Source: Burhinus oedicnemus
Taxonomy: Eukaryota; Chordata; Aves; Charadriiformes; Burhinidae
Direction: 5' to 3'
Assembly (NCBI GenBank): GCA_008921705.1
Contig: VFFE01007078.1
Span: 198,542 to 262,541 of the forward strand
Length of the DNA: 64,000 nt
Shown: in pieces, positions 42,501-54,500 of the stretch
Position numbering within the stretch: position 1 is the stretch's first letter
How the letters are laid out: each line of letters starts with the position of its first letter
Translations under genes and position numbers: made by a program
Notes under the pieces: model-generated
What the model was told of the DNA's origin: nothing
The model's database searches: none
Seen by the model: only the letters and a program-made list of their open reading frames with translations

Positions 42501-45500
42501 TTACCAATTCCCCTGTAGATAAAAAAGATAAAGATGAAACTGTGTTTCAGGTCAGCTATCCCTCTGCTTTCAGTAAGTTGACAGCCTCAAGACAACTCAG
42601 TCCTTTACTCATGTCTCAGAGTTGCTGGTCATCTCGGTAAGTGTCTGTGTCTTATTTGGGAGGTGAAGTGAGACTTCAACAACATATACGCTGATTATTG
42701 GCAGCTGCATATGAGTTGTGCATGCTAAGCACATTACTTTAATACACTGATTTATGTGGAGGCAAAAGGAAACCATGATTGTGCTGCATAACAGCTAACA
42801 ATGTGGATGTAAATATAAGATGGAGTGAACTCTTTTTCAGAAACTTATTGATTAGCAGTTGTTTCCTGCACACTTTAAAGCTTTTGAAAAATCTTCAGGG
42901 GTATTATAGACATGTTACTCCTCTTAATTTCAGTGCCTCTGATACTCCCAGTAGAAATTTATCCAGGCCCATTAAATTCTCGTAGACTTAAATATCTGGC
43001 CTTTGCCAGTTATTAAAATCATGTGAATGAGCATGGCCTTTTTAACATGTTGGTAAGATAATAGAAGACTTGGTGCCAAATATATTATTAAATTGGGTGA
43101 CCTTGAAACATAATATGAATGATTTCCTTTCTTCTCATAGGAAATATTTGTCTTGTTATGGTGTTTTGCTTGTGGTAAAATCTGTTTTGCCCACACACAT
43201 ACGTACTAGGAAAATACCTTCAAAGTGCTATATTTGCACTTGACCTGTGTCTATTTTCTGATTAATTTTGAGGTGTATATATCAGAATCGTGCAATAGCT
43301 ACTCTAGCTCATGAATGTGTTTCTTTTACCCAGGAGCATGTCTCCAAACCTGTCAAATAGATCATCTCCTCTCACGTTTAACGTAGTAAATCATACCAGT
43401 GGTACAGACTGCCCCGATCCTTTTGCAAATGGTGCAGACATTCAGATCAGCAATGTAGATTACAGATTGTCCAGAAAAGAGTTACAGCAAAACTTACAAG
43501 AAATTTTCTCAAGACATGGCAAGGTAAAGGCTAAAATATCTTTATTAAATATTTTCTTTTAAATACTTCCTGTTTATGTATTTATGGACATGTTTGTGGT
43601 CTAGCTTTAAGTGAGTAGGAATGGAAAGCTATCCAAACATGACTTTTAAACTTTGTTAAAAGGAGGTAGGGTGTTTTTTCCTTTAGAAAGACCAGATTAT
43701 CATTTGTACTAGGTTCTCAGTTTGTATGTGGTCTTCATACATCCGGCATTCTGAAGTTTTGTGTATAAAATTCTTAGTAAGTGGGTCACTAGTCATGACT
43801 TAGGCTTTAGCTGCATAAGCTTTGTAAGCTGCAAAGCTGAATTCCTAATGTCAGTTTAAAAATCACAGTAAAAGCTGAATTTGTTTTGAATCAAAAGTGA
43901 TCAAAAACAGGCATGGAGACTGTGAGTCAGTAAAAAGCAATGATGAAAGAAGTGATCATTTCTGCAGTGGTCCTGTTTCTGTCTGATCTGTAGATGACAT
44001 TCTTCTGGCATAATCTTCTGCATTGGAAGACGATGCTTGTGTTAAAGGAATATCATGGTCTTGCCTTGGCCAAGGCTCATTGCACTCGGTTCTTGTTTGC
44101 ATTGTCCTGTTGGCCATGGTTCATCATACTCAGTTCCCTTTTGCATTGTATTTGGCTCTTGGCCAAAGCAAGACCGTGCTGCTGTTGTGTTGGCTTGCCT
44201 TGGGTAAATATTTTGTGATTTTTACCTTTCAGGTAAAAAGTGTAGAGCTCAGTCCTCATACGGACTACCAGTTGAAGGCTACAATTCAGATGGAAAATCT
44301 GCAAGAAGCAATCAGTGCTGTCAACAGTCTTCACAGATACAAAATTGGCAGTAAAAGGATCCAGGTCTCATTAGCAACGGGAGCTGCTAGTAAATCGCTC
44401 TCTCTCCTTAGGTAATAAGCACTTTGGCATCTTAATTGTTATGGCATGTATTTAGGAGCTGAAAGATGATTTAAAATATTGAGCAAAGGAATGATAGGGA
44501 AATAAAGTAACATCTGTCCTACGACCTGCTGAATGTGTTTAAATACAGCTAGGCTAGTTTTTAGTTTAGTATTTTTAAGCTGCTTATATTAAGTTGCATC
44601 TGAAGAGACTAGATCTCTGTTTAATGGTGTTCAATTATTTCACCACTACTCTTTTGTAATACTGATATACCTCAATAATGTAGTTTGTGCAGCTGAGTTA
44701 AGATTACACTTCAAATCTTTTTCTTCTCTCCAAGAAAGCACACATGAATCCTCTGTTTGAGGATGGGATACACAGTTTAAATGTTTTTGGTGTTTCTTTG
44801 ATCTCCATTTTCTGTATGGAGGATGATAAACTAGAGTGCTCATGCTAGTGAGAACACAAGTATTTTCTGTTTCAATTTTTTCCATACTGAAAGAAAGCAT
44901 TAGGAAAAAAGTTGCCATTCTTTCCATAGAAAGCTCCAGTGAAAATACTGCTTGGAGTGTAGGGTATTCTACAACTCTCTGCTACTTGCTGTTGTTTAAT
45001 TTACAACTGTATTTCATTCTTGTCTTTTGGTTTATGCCTGTTCAGAGTTCTTAATGTAAAGACCAGGCTGGTAACTTCTAATGCTGCAGCATTAGAAGTT
45101 GCATTTTATAGATGCTCGAAATCTTACTACCACCTATGAATGATTCAGTTCCTTCAGAGACGTTACCTAGATGAGTTAGCAGAAATGTTACTACTTGCAG
45201 ACCCTGATATGAAGTGTCAACTTTTGTAGTGCTGGGATGGAAGGCAATGTAATCTGTCGTGTTATATTTATAGTTCATAAACTGCATCTCACCAAATTTG
45301 GGCTGGAGACTACCTATTTCTAATACTAACAGGTCAGTTTTGTGCTGATGTTAAAAAACTTCTTTTATAGCTCAGAAACGATGTCCATTCTGCAGGATGC
45401 ACCTGCTTGTTGTCTGCCTGTGTTCAAGTTTACAGAAATCTATGAAAAAAAGTAAGCTTGCAGTTGTTGTTTTTACTCTACTACTTCTAAAAAGAATCTG

Positions 45501-48500
45501 ATCTTGAGTGACTGTTTACAGTGAATTATAGAAAGTAACAGAATGGAGTTTTGGGGGTTTTTTGTTAGTAGATATTGCAGAATATTATCTATCCAGAGGC
45601 AATGACTCTAATGGCCTTTCTTAGAGGTTTATACTTCCAGTATTTTACTTCAGTTTTCTACATTGGGATGAATAGATTAGTTAGCTTAACACTTTGCATA
45701 GAATAGTTTCTCACATATTTCTGTTTCTTCAACAAAAAAATGCTGATTACTGCATTCTCTAACTATGTTTGTAATGTGTATTTATCTAAATTTTTTCTTT
45801 TAGATTTGGGCATAAGTTAATTGTATCAGACTTATATAAACTAACAGATACTGTGGCAATCCGTGACCAAGGAAGTGGGCGGTTAGTGTGCCTTTTATCC
45901 AGCAGCCAAGCCCGGCAGAGTCCATTGGGATCTTCGCAGTCACATGATGGCTCATCAGCAAACTGTAGTCCCATAATATTTGAAGAGTTGGAATATCACG
46001 AGCCTGTTTGTAAGCAGCATTGCCTGAATAAAGACTTTATGTAAGCTGTGTATAAAATACTATAAAATCTTACAAAATATTTGAACAGCATTTAACACTT
46101 ACAGGTATATTAAAGTTGAGGTATATATAATGTGCTCCAGTCATTGTTTATATGTTTACAAGAATAAGTCAGGCAGAAAATAGTGAGATGGCACAGTGAA
46201 TTTTCTAGGCAGTTCTCATGGATCGGTCTGTTCAGGTGAGATTATTGTATTCTAGCACAGCTGTCAAGATTGAATACCTTTTTAAGCAGATGCTGAAAGG
46301 TATACTACCTTCCTCTGGTTATATAGGAAGGTTATACATACTAGAGATTTCTATTAGCTTGAATTTTATTACATAATTATAGCTGGAACTGATCTTTGTC
46401 CTCCAGCTATGTTTAGTAAGGGATTCATACTGGGTTGCAAGTTTCCTGAAGCTATATATGAAGTTTTTTTATTCAACAGCAGCCAGGTTGTGCTACTAGA
46501 GCAGTTACTAGGTTTTCCCTGTTAACTGCCTGGTATGTGCTGCTAAAATTTAATTTGAGAATTTTAATCTAATGATAATAAAAATGTGGACTTCTAAATG
46601 TCTGCTTGTCTTCTAGGAATTTGCTGTAGCTGTGTGAATTTTTGTGAAGAAAAAAAATGGGAGTTGCATGTGACTATGTAGTTGTACTGTCAGCTGGTAG
46701 CAATATCTTGTATGCATATAGTAGAATGTTTACTATGGGTGTGTGTGTGAGCACAGGCATACTATGCTAAAGCCATGTGTAGAATGAGCATATGAACTTC
46801 AATATCTTGTTTTTACAGTGAGCATGAGTTTGATCCAGATTCTTATAAAATTCCTTTTGTGATTTTGTCTCTGAAGACATTTGCTCCCCAAGTTCACAGT
46901 CTTCTACAGACACATGAGGGTACTGTGCCTTTACTAAGGTAAAGTAAATTTAGGCTTTTAGTATAAGGGCTGATAGGTTAAAGATTTAAAACTTCATTGA
47001 TGGCTGTTGTGATGCTCTGAAACTACCTATTGTATAAAAACTGCAGTTGTCATGTAAGGTATTATCTTTTTAGAACAAATAAGTGCCATATGAAATTATT
47101 TCTTTTTTAATTTTTTTTTGGGGGGAGGGAAGACACTTATGTTAAACGTGCATTTTATGAGGACTTCTGTAATGTGTTAGTAAGCTGTTGAAATCTCTTG
47201 CTCAGGAAGTGTCTCAAAATAAGGATATTTTTAGGACAATTGTTATAGTGGTATTTTAGTTTATAACTGAAGCTTTTTTTTCCTTCCAAAGTTTTCCTGA
47301 TTGTTATATGTCAGAGTTCAGTGATCTTGAAATAGTGCCAGAAGGCCAGGGTGGTGTTGCTTTAGAACATCTAATTACCTGTGTTCCTGGAGTTAACATT
47401 GCCACTGCCCAAAATGGCATTAAAGTTATTAAATGGATACATAATAAACCACCACCTCCTACTGCAGGTAAGTATTTCTATTTAAATTTTTTTTCTCTGA
47501 ACTAATCATTCTGCTAAAAAATTAAGAGTAGCATAAAGTAAATATCTTGTATAATTGTTAAACTTTTTGTAAAGAGAAACTTTTAGCCTGAATGTTCATT
47601 CTTTTTTTTTTTTTCTCCTGTGCTGTAGCCTGTGTCAAATAATGTGCAGTGTTTAGTGGAAGAATATTAGTGAAAGGTTCAATAATATGTTGGTTTTTTT
47701 GTAGATCCTTGGCTTCTGCGTTCTAAGAGCCCTGTAGGTAATCCACAACTCATTCAGTTCAGTAGAGAAGTGATAGATCTACTTAAAAGCCAACCGTCCT
47801 GCGTCATACCTGTCAGTAAATTCATCCCAACATACCATCATCACTTTGCAAAACAATGCCGTGTGTCTGACTACGGGTATTCTAAATTAATGGAGCTGCT
47901 GGAAGCAGTGCCTCATGTACTGCAAGTGAGTTATATGGCACTGTTCCTTTTAACTTGGGGAATTGTACTTGTATCTTCAACTGTTTGAATTACTGGTTGG
48001 TATTGTGTAATAGATGCTATGTAGTTACCTCACCCACCCCGAAAAGAATTGCTTAACTGAACCTCAGAGTGTAACTGTCTTTTTTGAGATGTTGTTTCTG
48101 TGTTGCTGTTTTTTATTGCCCCCACCCTTCCAAAACAACTTCTGGGGAAATTAACTCATTTTATTTAATCTAAGCCTCTGGAATAAAGTTTAAAGCTTTT
48201 TTTTAGCCTGTAGCTAGTGCTTGGGTAAAAAGTTTTGTGATGTTTATCATAAGAAGACAGCAAATGCTGAGTGCCCTTAAGTTAGGCCTGTGACCTGAAG
48301 GATTTTTGTGTGAAGTAAGCCATGTGGCCTTAAGTTACACGAAAGAAACACTGTGGTCACATTAGCTTGCTACTTTGAACACCAGTTCATAGTAGAATTT
48401 TAAAAGGACCAATACAAATGTGCAACAGTTGCAATAGCACTCATGGAAGAAACATTTCTTAATTTCTTGGTGACAGATGCCTTAGCACAGGAAGTGTTTG

Positions 48501-51500
48501 GCTTCTTGAGTCTGCCTTTCCAAACACTGTCTCTATTATATCCTTTATTTCTGGCCTACTTATACTAGAACTGGCTTCTAAATATCTTATAAGAGAATTT
48601 ACTGAGGATGCTAGACATGAGTGATCAAATAAAATTTTCTTTCAGATTCTTGGAATGGGTTCCAAACGTTTGTTAACTCTAACGCACAGAGCTCAAGTGA
48701 AGCGCTTTACTCAAGACTTACTGAAGCTTCTCAAATCCCAGGCCAGTAAGCAAGTTATTGTGAGGGAATTCTTACAGGCTTATCACTGGTAAGTTACCTT
48801 TAATGAAAAAAGAACAACTGTGCAGGGCATGTCTGTCAACGGTGGCTTTAAAACCTAGTGCAAGAGAAGTAATCACTTTAAAAATTAATACAAAACTGTG
48901 GCGACTATATTGCCTCTTCATTGTGAGGTAGAAGTTCAAACTTCTAATGAAAACAAACATTAAAAGCTCTCTGGTAGACTTTACTGTTTCCTTTAGTATT
49001 AGGTTCATTTAACTTTTATTGGAGTTTGAAGTGGTTTATTGTATTTCATTAATTCTCTTTGAAGCCATGACTGCAAGGTTGAATTTAAGCAAGCAGGTCA
49101 TGGCACATTAACATGAACAATAAAGGGAAAATTTAGTGTTAGGCTTTCTTTAGAGGGAAATATAAAATAAACAGACCGATTGTCAGTAGATACTCTTACT
49201 TCTTTAAGTGGATCTAGCAATAGTGCAAAAATGAGGAGTAATACCTGTCTTGCTATTGCCAGGAAGAACATTCTGTTCTAGTGTAGTAAAAAATAGGGGT
49301 ATAGTTTTTTTGAAGGACTAATAATGATGCTTTCCTTAATATGAAGGTAGAAAGTAGCACTTAATGTGCTTTGAGGAAACCATAGCGTCCTAGTGCTATG
49401 TGTGGTTCTACCTTTGCATATGTGTTACCGTGTTGCATGTGCCAATAGCTCCTTTTTGGAAATGCAACCTTCTACTTATATTTCTGCTATTGGCAAAAAT
49501 ACATCATCGGCTGTTTCTAAATCTACTAAATGTGTATCTTCATAGTCATCCCTGGCCGTTTGTTGAATAAGAATAGATGTGAAGTGTTCTTGCTTCTGAG
49601 AGGTTCCTGTCAGGGAGGTGGGGAGAGTAAAATACCTTATAATATATTACATAGTATTGTGAACCTTAATATAGTGTTTTCCAGGATATGGTCCCTGCTT
49701 TCTCTTGAGACCTAATCTTGTTGAAGAGCGTATGTCTGTAACTATTAAGCAAATACAGACTGAAAGTGTAGCCATATGGAGGTATATAACATAATGACGT
49801 TTTCTTATTTTTCGGGTTAGAATGGATAGATAATTTGAATTAAGAATAGTTTTCCCCTTTGTTTCACATGATAGTTTTATTGCTAATATGAAAATGACTC
49901 TTTTAGGATTTGAGGCTTTTGGTCTCTACTTACACAGTTTTTTGCCTACAAAACATACTTGTATTATACAGTTTTCTAAAACTTCCAGGTGTTTCTCTAA
50001 GGACTGGGATGTTACTGAGTACGGAGTGTGTGAACTGGCTGATATTATATCAGAAATTCCAGATACAACCATCTGTTTGTCACAGCAAGACAATGAAATG
50101 GTAATTTGTATTCCCAAAAGAGGTATGTCCGTGTAAGTTTTTTTTCTGTTGCCAAAGAAATTGTTCTTTAACTATCTTAAAACTGTACTAACTAGAGTAT
50201 ATAGGAGTGACTTGGATTTTTTGATAATTCCATTTCTGCCTTCGTAACTAAGTGATGAACTTCTAGTAAATAAAGAATTTGTCATTCTAGGAACACTTAT
50301 AATGGAAGACAGGAAAGCAAGTGGTAAAACAAGTAATATTAGTACTTCTGTGTAGCAGTTAAACTTTCTGTGGAATGATTAGAGAGTGGGTTGTTTCCAC
50401 ACAGCAAAAATACCAGTGCATTTGGCTGTTTAATATCTTCTAAAGTGCTGATCACATGAATATTTTGGACTTTAAACATGTAAGCTTAGTAAAGGTCTTC
50501 AGTGGTAGAAGAAAATAGTGACTTGGTGGGATATGTGATTAAGCTGAAAATCAATGACCATATTTTCTTACTATATTCTGTTGCATTTTATAGGTGTGTT
50601 GGTACATAGCTCTTGCTTTGTTTTTTAATTTTAGAACGTACACAGGAAGAAATTGAAAGAACCAAACAATTTTCTAAAGAGGTAGTAGACTTACTGCGCC
50701 ACCAACCCCACTTTCGAATGCCCTTCAATAAATTTATTCCTTCTTATCACCACCACTTTGGACGTCAGTGCAAACTTGCTTACTATGGTTTTACAAAACT
50801 ACTTGAACTCTTTGAAGCCATACCAGATGTCTTACTTGTAAGTTCTAAAATCCTAAGCTGTATTAAAGCATTTTTCTGAGATCTGTACAACTATTGTAAC
50901 AGGGGTTATATTTCTCATTAACTTTATTGTGAGTTATAAACTGTACATCTGTAATGTTAGACAGCTGTATTTAAGAAGGTCAACTTTATTGTGAGTTATA
51001 AACTGTGCATCTGTAATGTTAGACAGCTGTATTTAAGAAGGTCTTTGATAGAGCTGTTTTGGTAAAATGGTCAAACGTTTTTAGCACATTCAGGCTCCAT
51101 TTGCTAACAAATTCAAGTTTTCTGAATTGGATTACACTTACAAAATTCAGTGCATCAAAATTAGAGCTAAGTTTCATTAAAGTTGTGTTAAACTTGCTTT
51201 AAAAAAAGTTAATAACTACTTAATTGCCTGTTTTGTTTGCTATATAGATATCTTTTGAAATAGCTGAGCCCTGCTAACATAGCAAATGATTGCCTGCAAG
51301 CACTGAATTTTAGTTGCAGATTACACTTTTCATCCAGACTAGGTAAATCACTTTAACAAAGTGTAATTTCTGTTTTGGAGGTACTGGAATGTGGGGAGGA
51401 GAAAATTCTCACACTCACGGAGGTGGAACAAGTCAAAGCAGTTGCTGCCCAGTTTGTTAAACTGCTGCGGTCTCAGAAAGACAACTGCCTTATGATGACT

Positions 51501-54500
51501 GATTTGCTCACAGAGTATAGTAGAACATTTGGATACGCACTGCGTCTTCATGACTATGATGTTAGCTCAGTTCCAGCTTTAATGCAAAAACTTTGCCATG
51601 TTGTAAAGGTAATCTTTTATCTTTGTAGTTTATCCCTTTAAAAGATATGTAATGTTGTGTTAGAAGTTTCCTGTCTCAAATTACAGGTCTCAATGTGCTT
51701 AATATTGTACTTTAGAAACAATATTCCGTTAAGTCGGGAGGGGGGAATTCCAAAGGGATTTTAAATGTAGCTTCTATATTCTTTTGATATTATCTCTGTT
51801 CTTTTGTAACCTTTCAACTTTCTCTGGGAAAACTCACGCTTGTTTAGCAAATAATAAGGATGGTATCATAGTACTTATTGTAACAATGCAACCTTTTTTC
51901 CTACCTGACTTCTAACTGTGTAACAGCAATCACTTCCTGATAACTGTAGTAGTTACCAGTCTCCTCATGTCTTACATTCCTAGTTGTTTTGGTCTGCGGT
52001 GTGAGGCTTTGACTCTGAATGTAAATACATAGATGGTCTTATATGTCAGTGGAAAAGAAAGGTTTACATCTATATGTACATGAGCATACTGGTTTGGTTG
52101 CTCCAATTCTGTTAATTTAGCAGCTGGTGTTCAGGCTGGAGCTCAGACAGGTCCAGCTGGCTTGGAACAAAGAACAAAATCATGTGTACCATGTGGACAG
52201 AAACTGCTACACAGCTTTTGTGTATTAAAGTAAGTTTTTTCCATGTAAGGCTTCTTTAATGTGGTGTGCTTTTGGCTAAGGGAGTATCAGATGTTGGTAT
52301 GTAATATCAGATACAGCTGTGCTCAAACAAAGCCCAGCTGCACAACTTATAAATTAAATCTCTTCCCTGTCCCTGACTTCATTCCCAATTCATTTTTCTA
52401 GGTTGTTGACACAGAGTCTGGCAAGCAAATTCAGCTGATAAATAGAAAATCTCTGCGGACTCTGACTGCCCAATTGCTAGTGTTGTTGATGTCCTGGGAT
52501 GGAGCATCTTTTCTCTCTGTTGAACAGCTTAAACAGCATTATGAAACAATCCATAGTACTTCACTTAACCCATGTGAATATGGATTTATGACCTTAACTG
52601 AACTCCTGAAGAGTCTGCCTTACTTGGTTGAGGTATGTAAGCTCTTTCTTCTTTCTAGTGTGTTTCATGCTTTAAAAAGACATTGTGACTAGAGGATACA
52701 GAAGTATACACTCTAATTCTTTATCTCTTCTTTTTCTAAAAGGTTTTTACCAATGGTGCAGCAGAAGAGTATGTGAAGCTTACAAATCTGTATATGTTTG
52801 CAAAGAATGTAAGGTCCCTACTTCACACGTACCATTATCAGCAGATTTTTCTTCATGAGTTCCCAGTAGCATATAGCAAATACACAGGAGAAGTGCTGCA
52901 ACCTAAAGTATATGGATGCAATAATTTAGAAGAGCTTTTGGGAGCAATTCCACAGGTGTGAAGAACTGTTTTGTACAATTACATTGAGATTTCTGCATGG
53001 ATTAAAAATAGTTACACAACTGTGGTTTCTGTTAATTGGTGTGAATTACTGGAATAATTACCTTCTCCAAGGAGGCTTATACCAGTTGTATTTTTAATAG
53101 CTTCTGAGAAATCTGTACTGTATAATAAGAAAGAAAATATTTTTTTGCATGTTTTGGTCAAATTTTGCTTAACTGTTCCTGGTGAAACCGTGAACATCCT
53201 TGGCATCTTTATCAAATGAGATAATTGATTTCTGTCTCGAATGAACAACTGTACGGTACTGAAGCCTCACTTTGATCAGGGTAGACTATTGGTTTTGGGA
53301 GTGAAGAATTGTGGGACCTTGTCAGAAGTGCTACATAGTGGAGTTTTGCTGTGGCATCTTCTTGTCATCCACATGTCCTCAGTGCTCTAGGATAATTTTG
53401 TGACCCAGTTTATGGCTATAAGCTTTCCTTTAAGTAAACTAATCTTTCTGGAGAGTGGCAAGATGGAATTTTGCAACTCCATGTTTAAACACATAGTTCT
53501 GTTAAAACTAATACACTTTCTAGCCCTATAGTTTGCCTTTGGCATCAATTATTTTGAGACAAAGCTTTTACTTGGATAGTGTAGTACAAATTAGCAACGT
53601 GATTTAGTTTACTTTGAGAAATAATGTCAGTGCAAGGCTAGATGAAAGGCAGAGAGAAAGCTGCTTTAGGCTTTGAGCTTAGTATGTGCTGATGTTTAAT
53701 TCTGCCTTTTTTTTTCCTCTGTAGGTGGTCTGGATTAAAGGACATGGCCATAAGAGAATTGTGGTACTAAAGAATGATATGAAAAGTAAGCCATTTCAAT
53801 TTTGAGCAGTATCTTAGTTTCCTTTTTTCTTTTCTGAAGAGGTGACTTGAGTAAACAAACCAAATGAACTTGCTTTTTGTAGCTCGTTTTAGCTCACCTA
53901 GTTTTCCCTCTGCTGATCATGTGGATGATCATGGAAATCAACTTGCTGACAATAATGGACAGATTATGGAGACCCCAGGATCCACTTCATCAATGGAACT
54001 AAGTCTAGGAACACCTAGCAATGGTAACGCAAAATTGATTTTTATAATAAATGTGTTATCTTAGGGGAAATAGAGAGTAATCAAAGCAGCAGAGGGAAAG
54101 CTGTGTGAGTTAGTCAATATGAACTTCTGTAGAAATGCTTTATGGCTTGAAAGCTGTTGAACTTCTCCCCAAGTACATAGTTAGGCATGTGTCCTCTTGA
54201 CAAGGGCATCTGTTATCCTCAGCTGTCAGTATATAGCTGCTAGAGTACTGTTTTCTGTGGATTTTAACGGACATTTAAATGTAAAGCTAAAGAGAAAAGA
54301 TGGTCAATAGCAGCTTCTGCTAGGAATGTCTCCTGTATCCTGATGAGAATATAGTGCTCTTTCATAACGTTTTTATGTTGATTTTGTGTTGTTACTTATT
54401 TGCAAATAACAATGGCAGCCCTGTTGGTATAAATCTGTCCCCACATAAAAATAACTGGGAAATAGTTCATATCTTGCTGTGGCCTCCAATTCTTTAGTTA

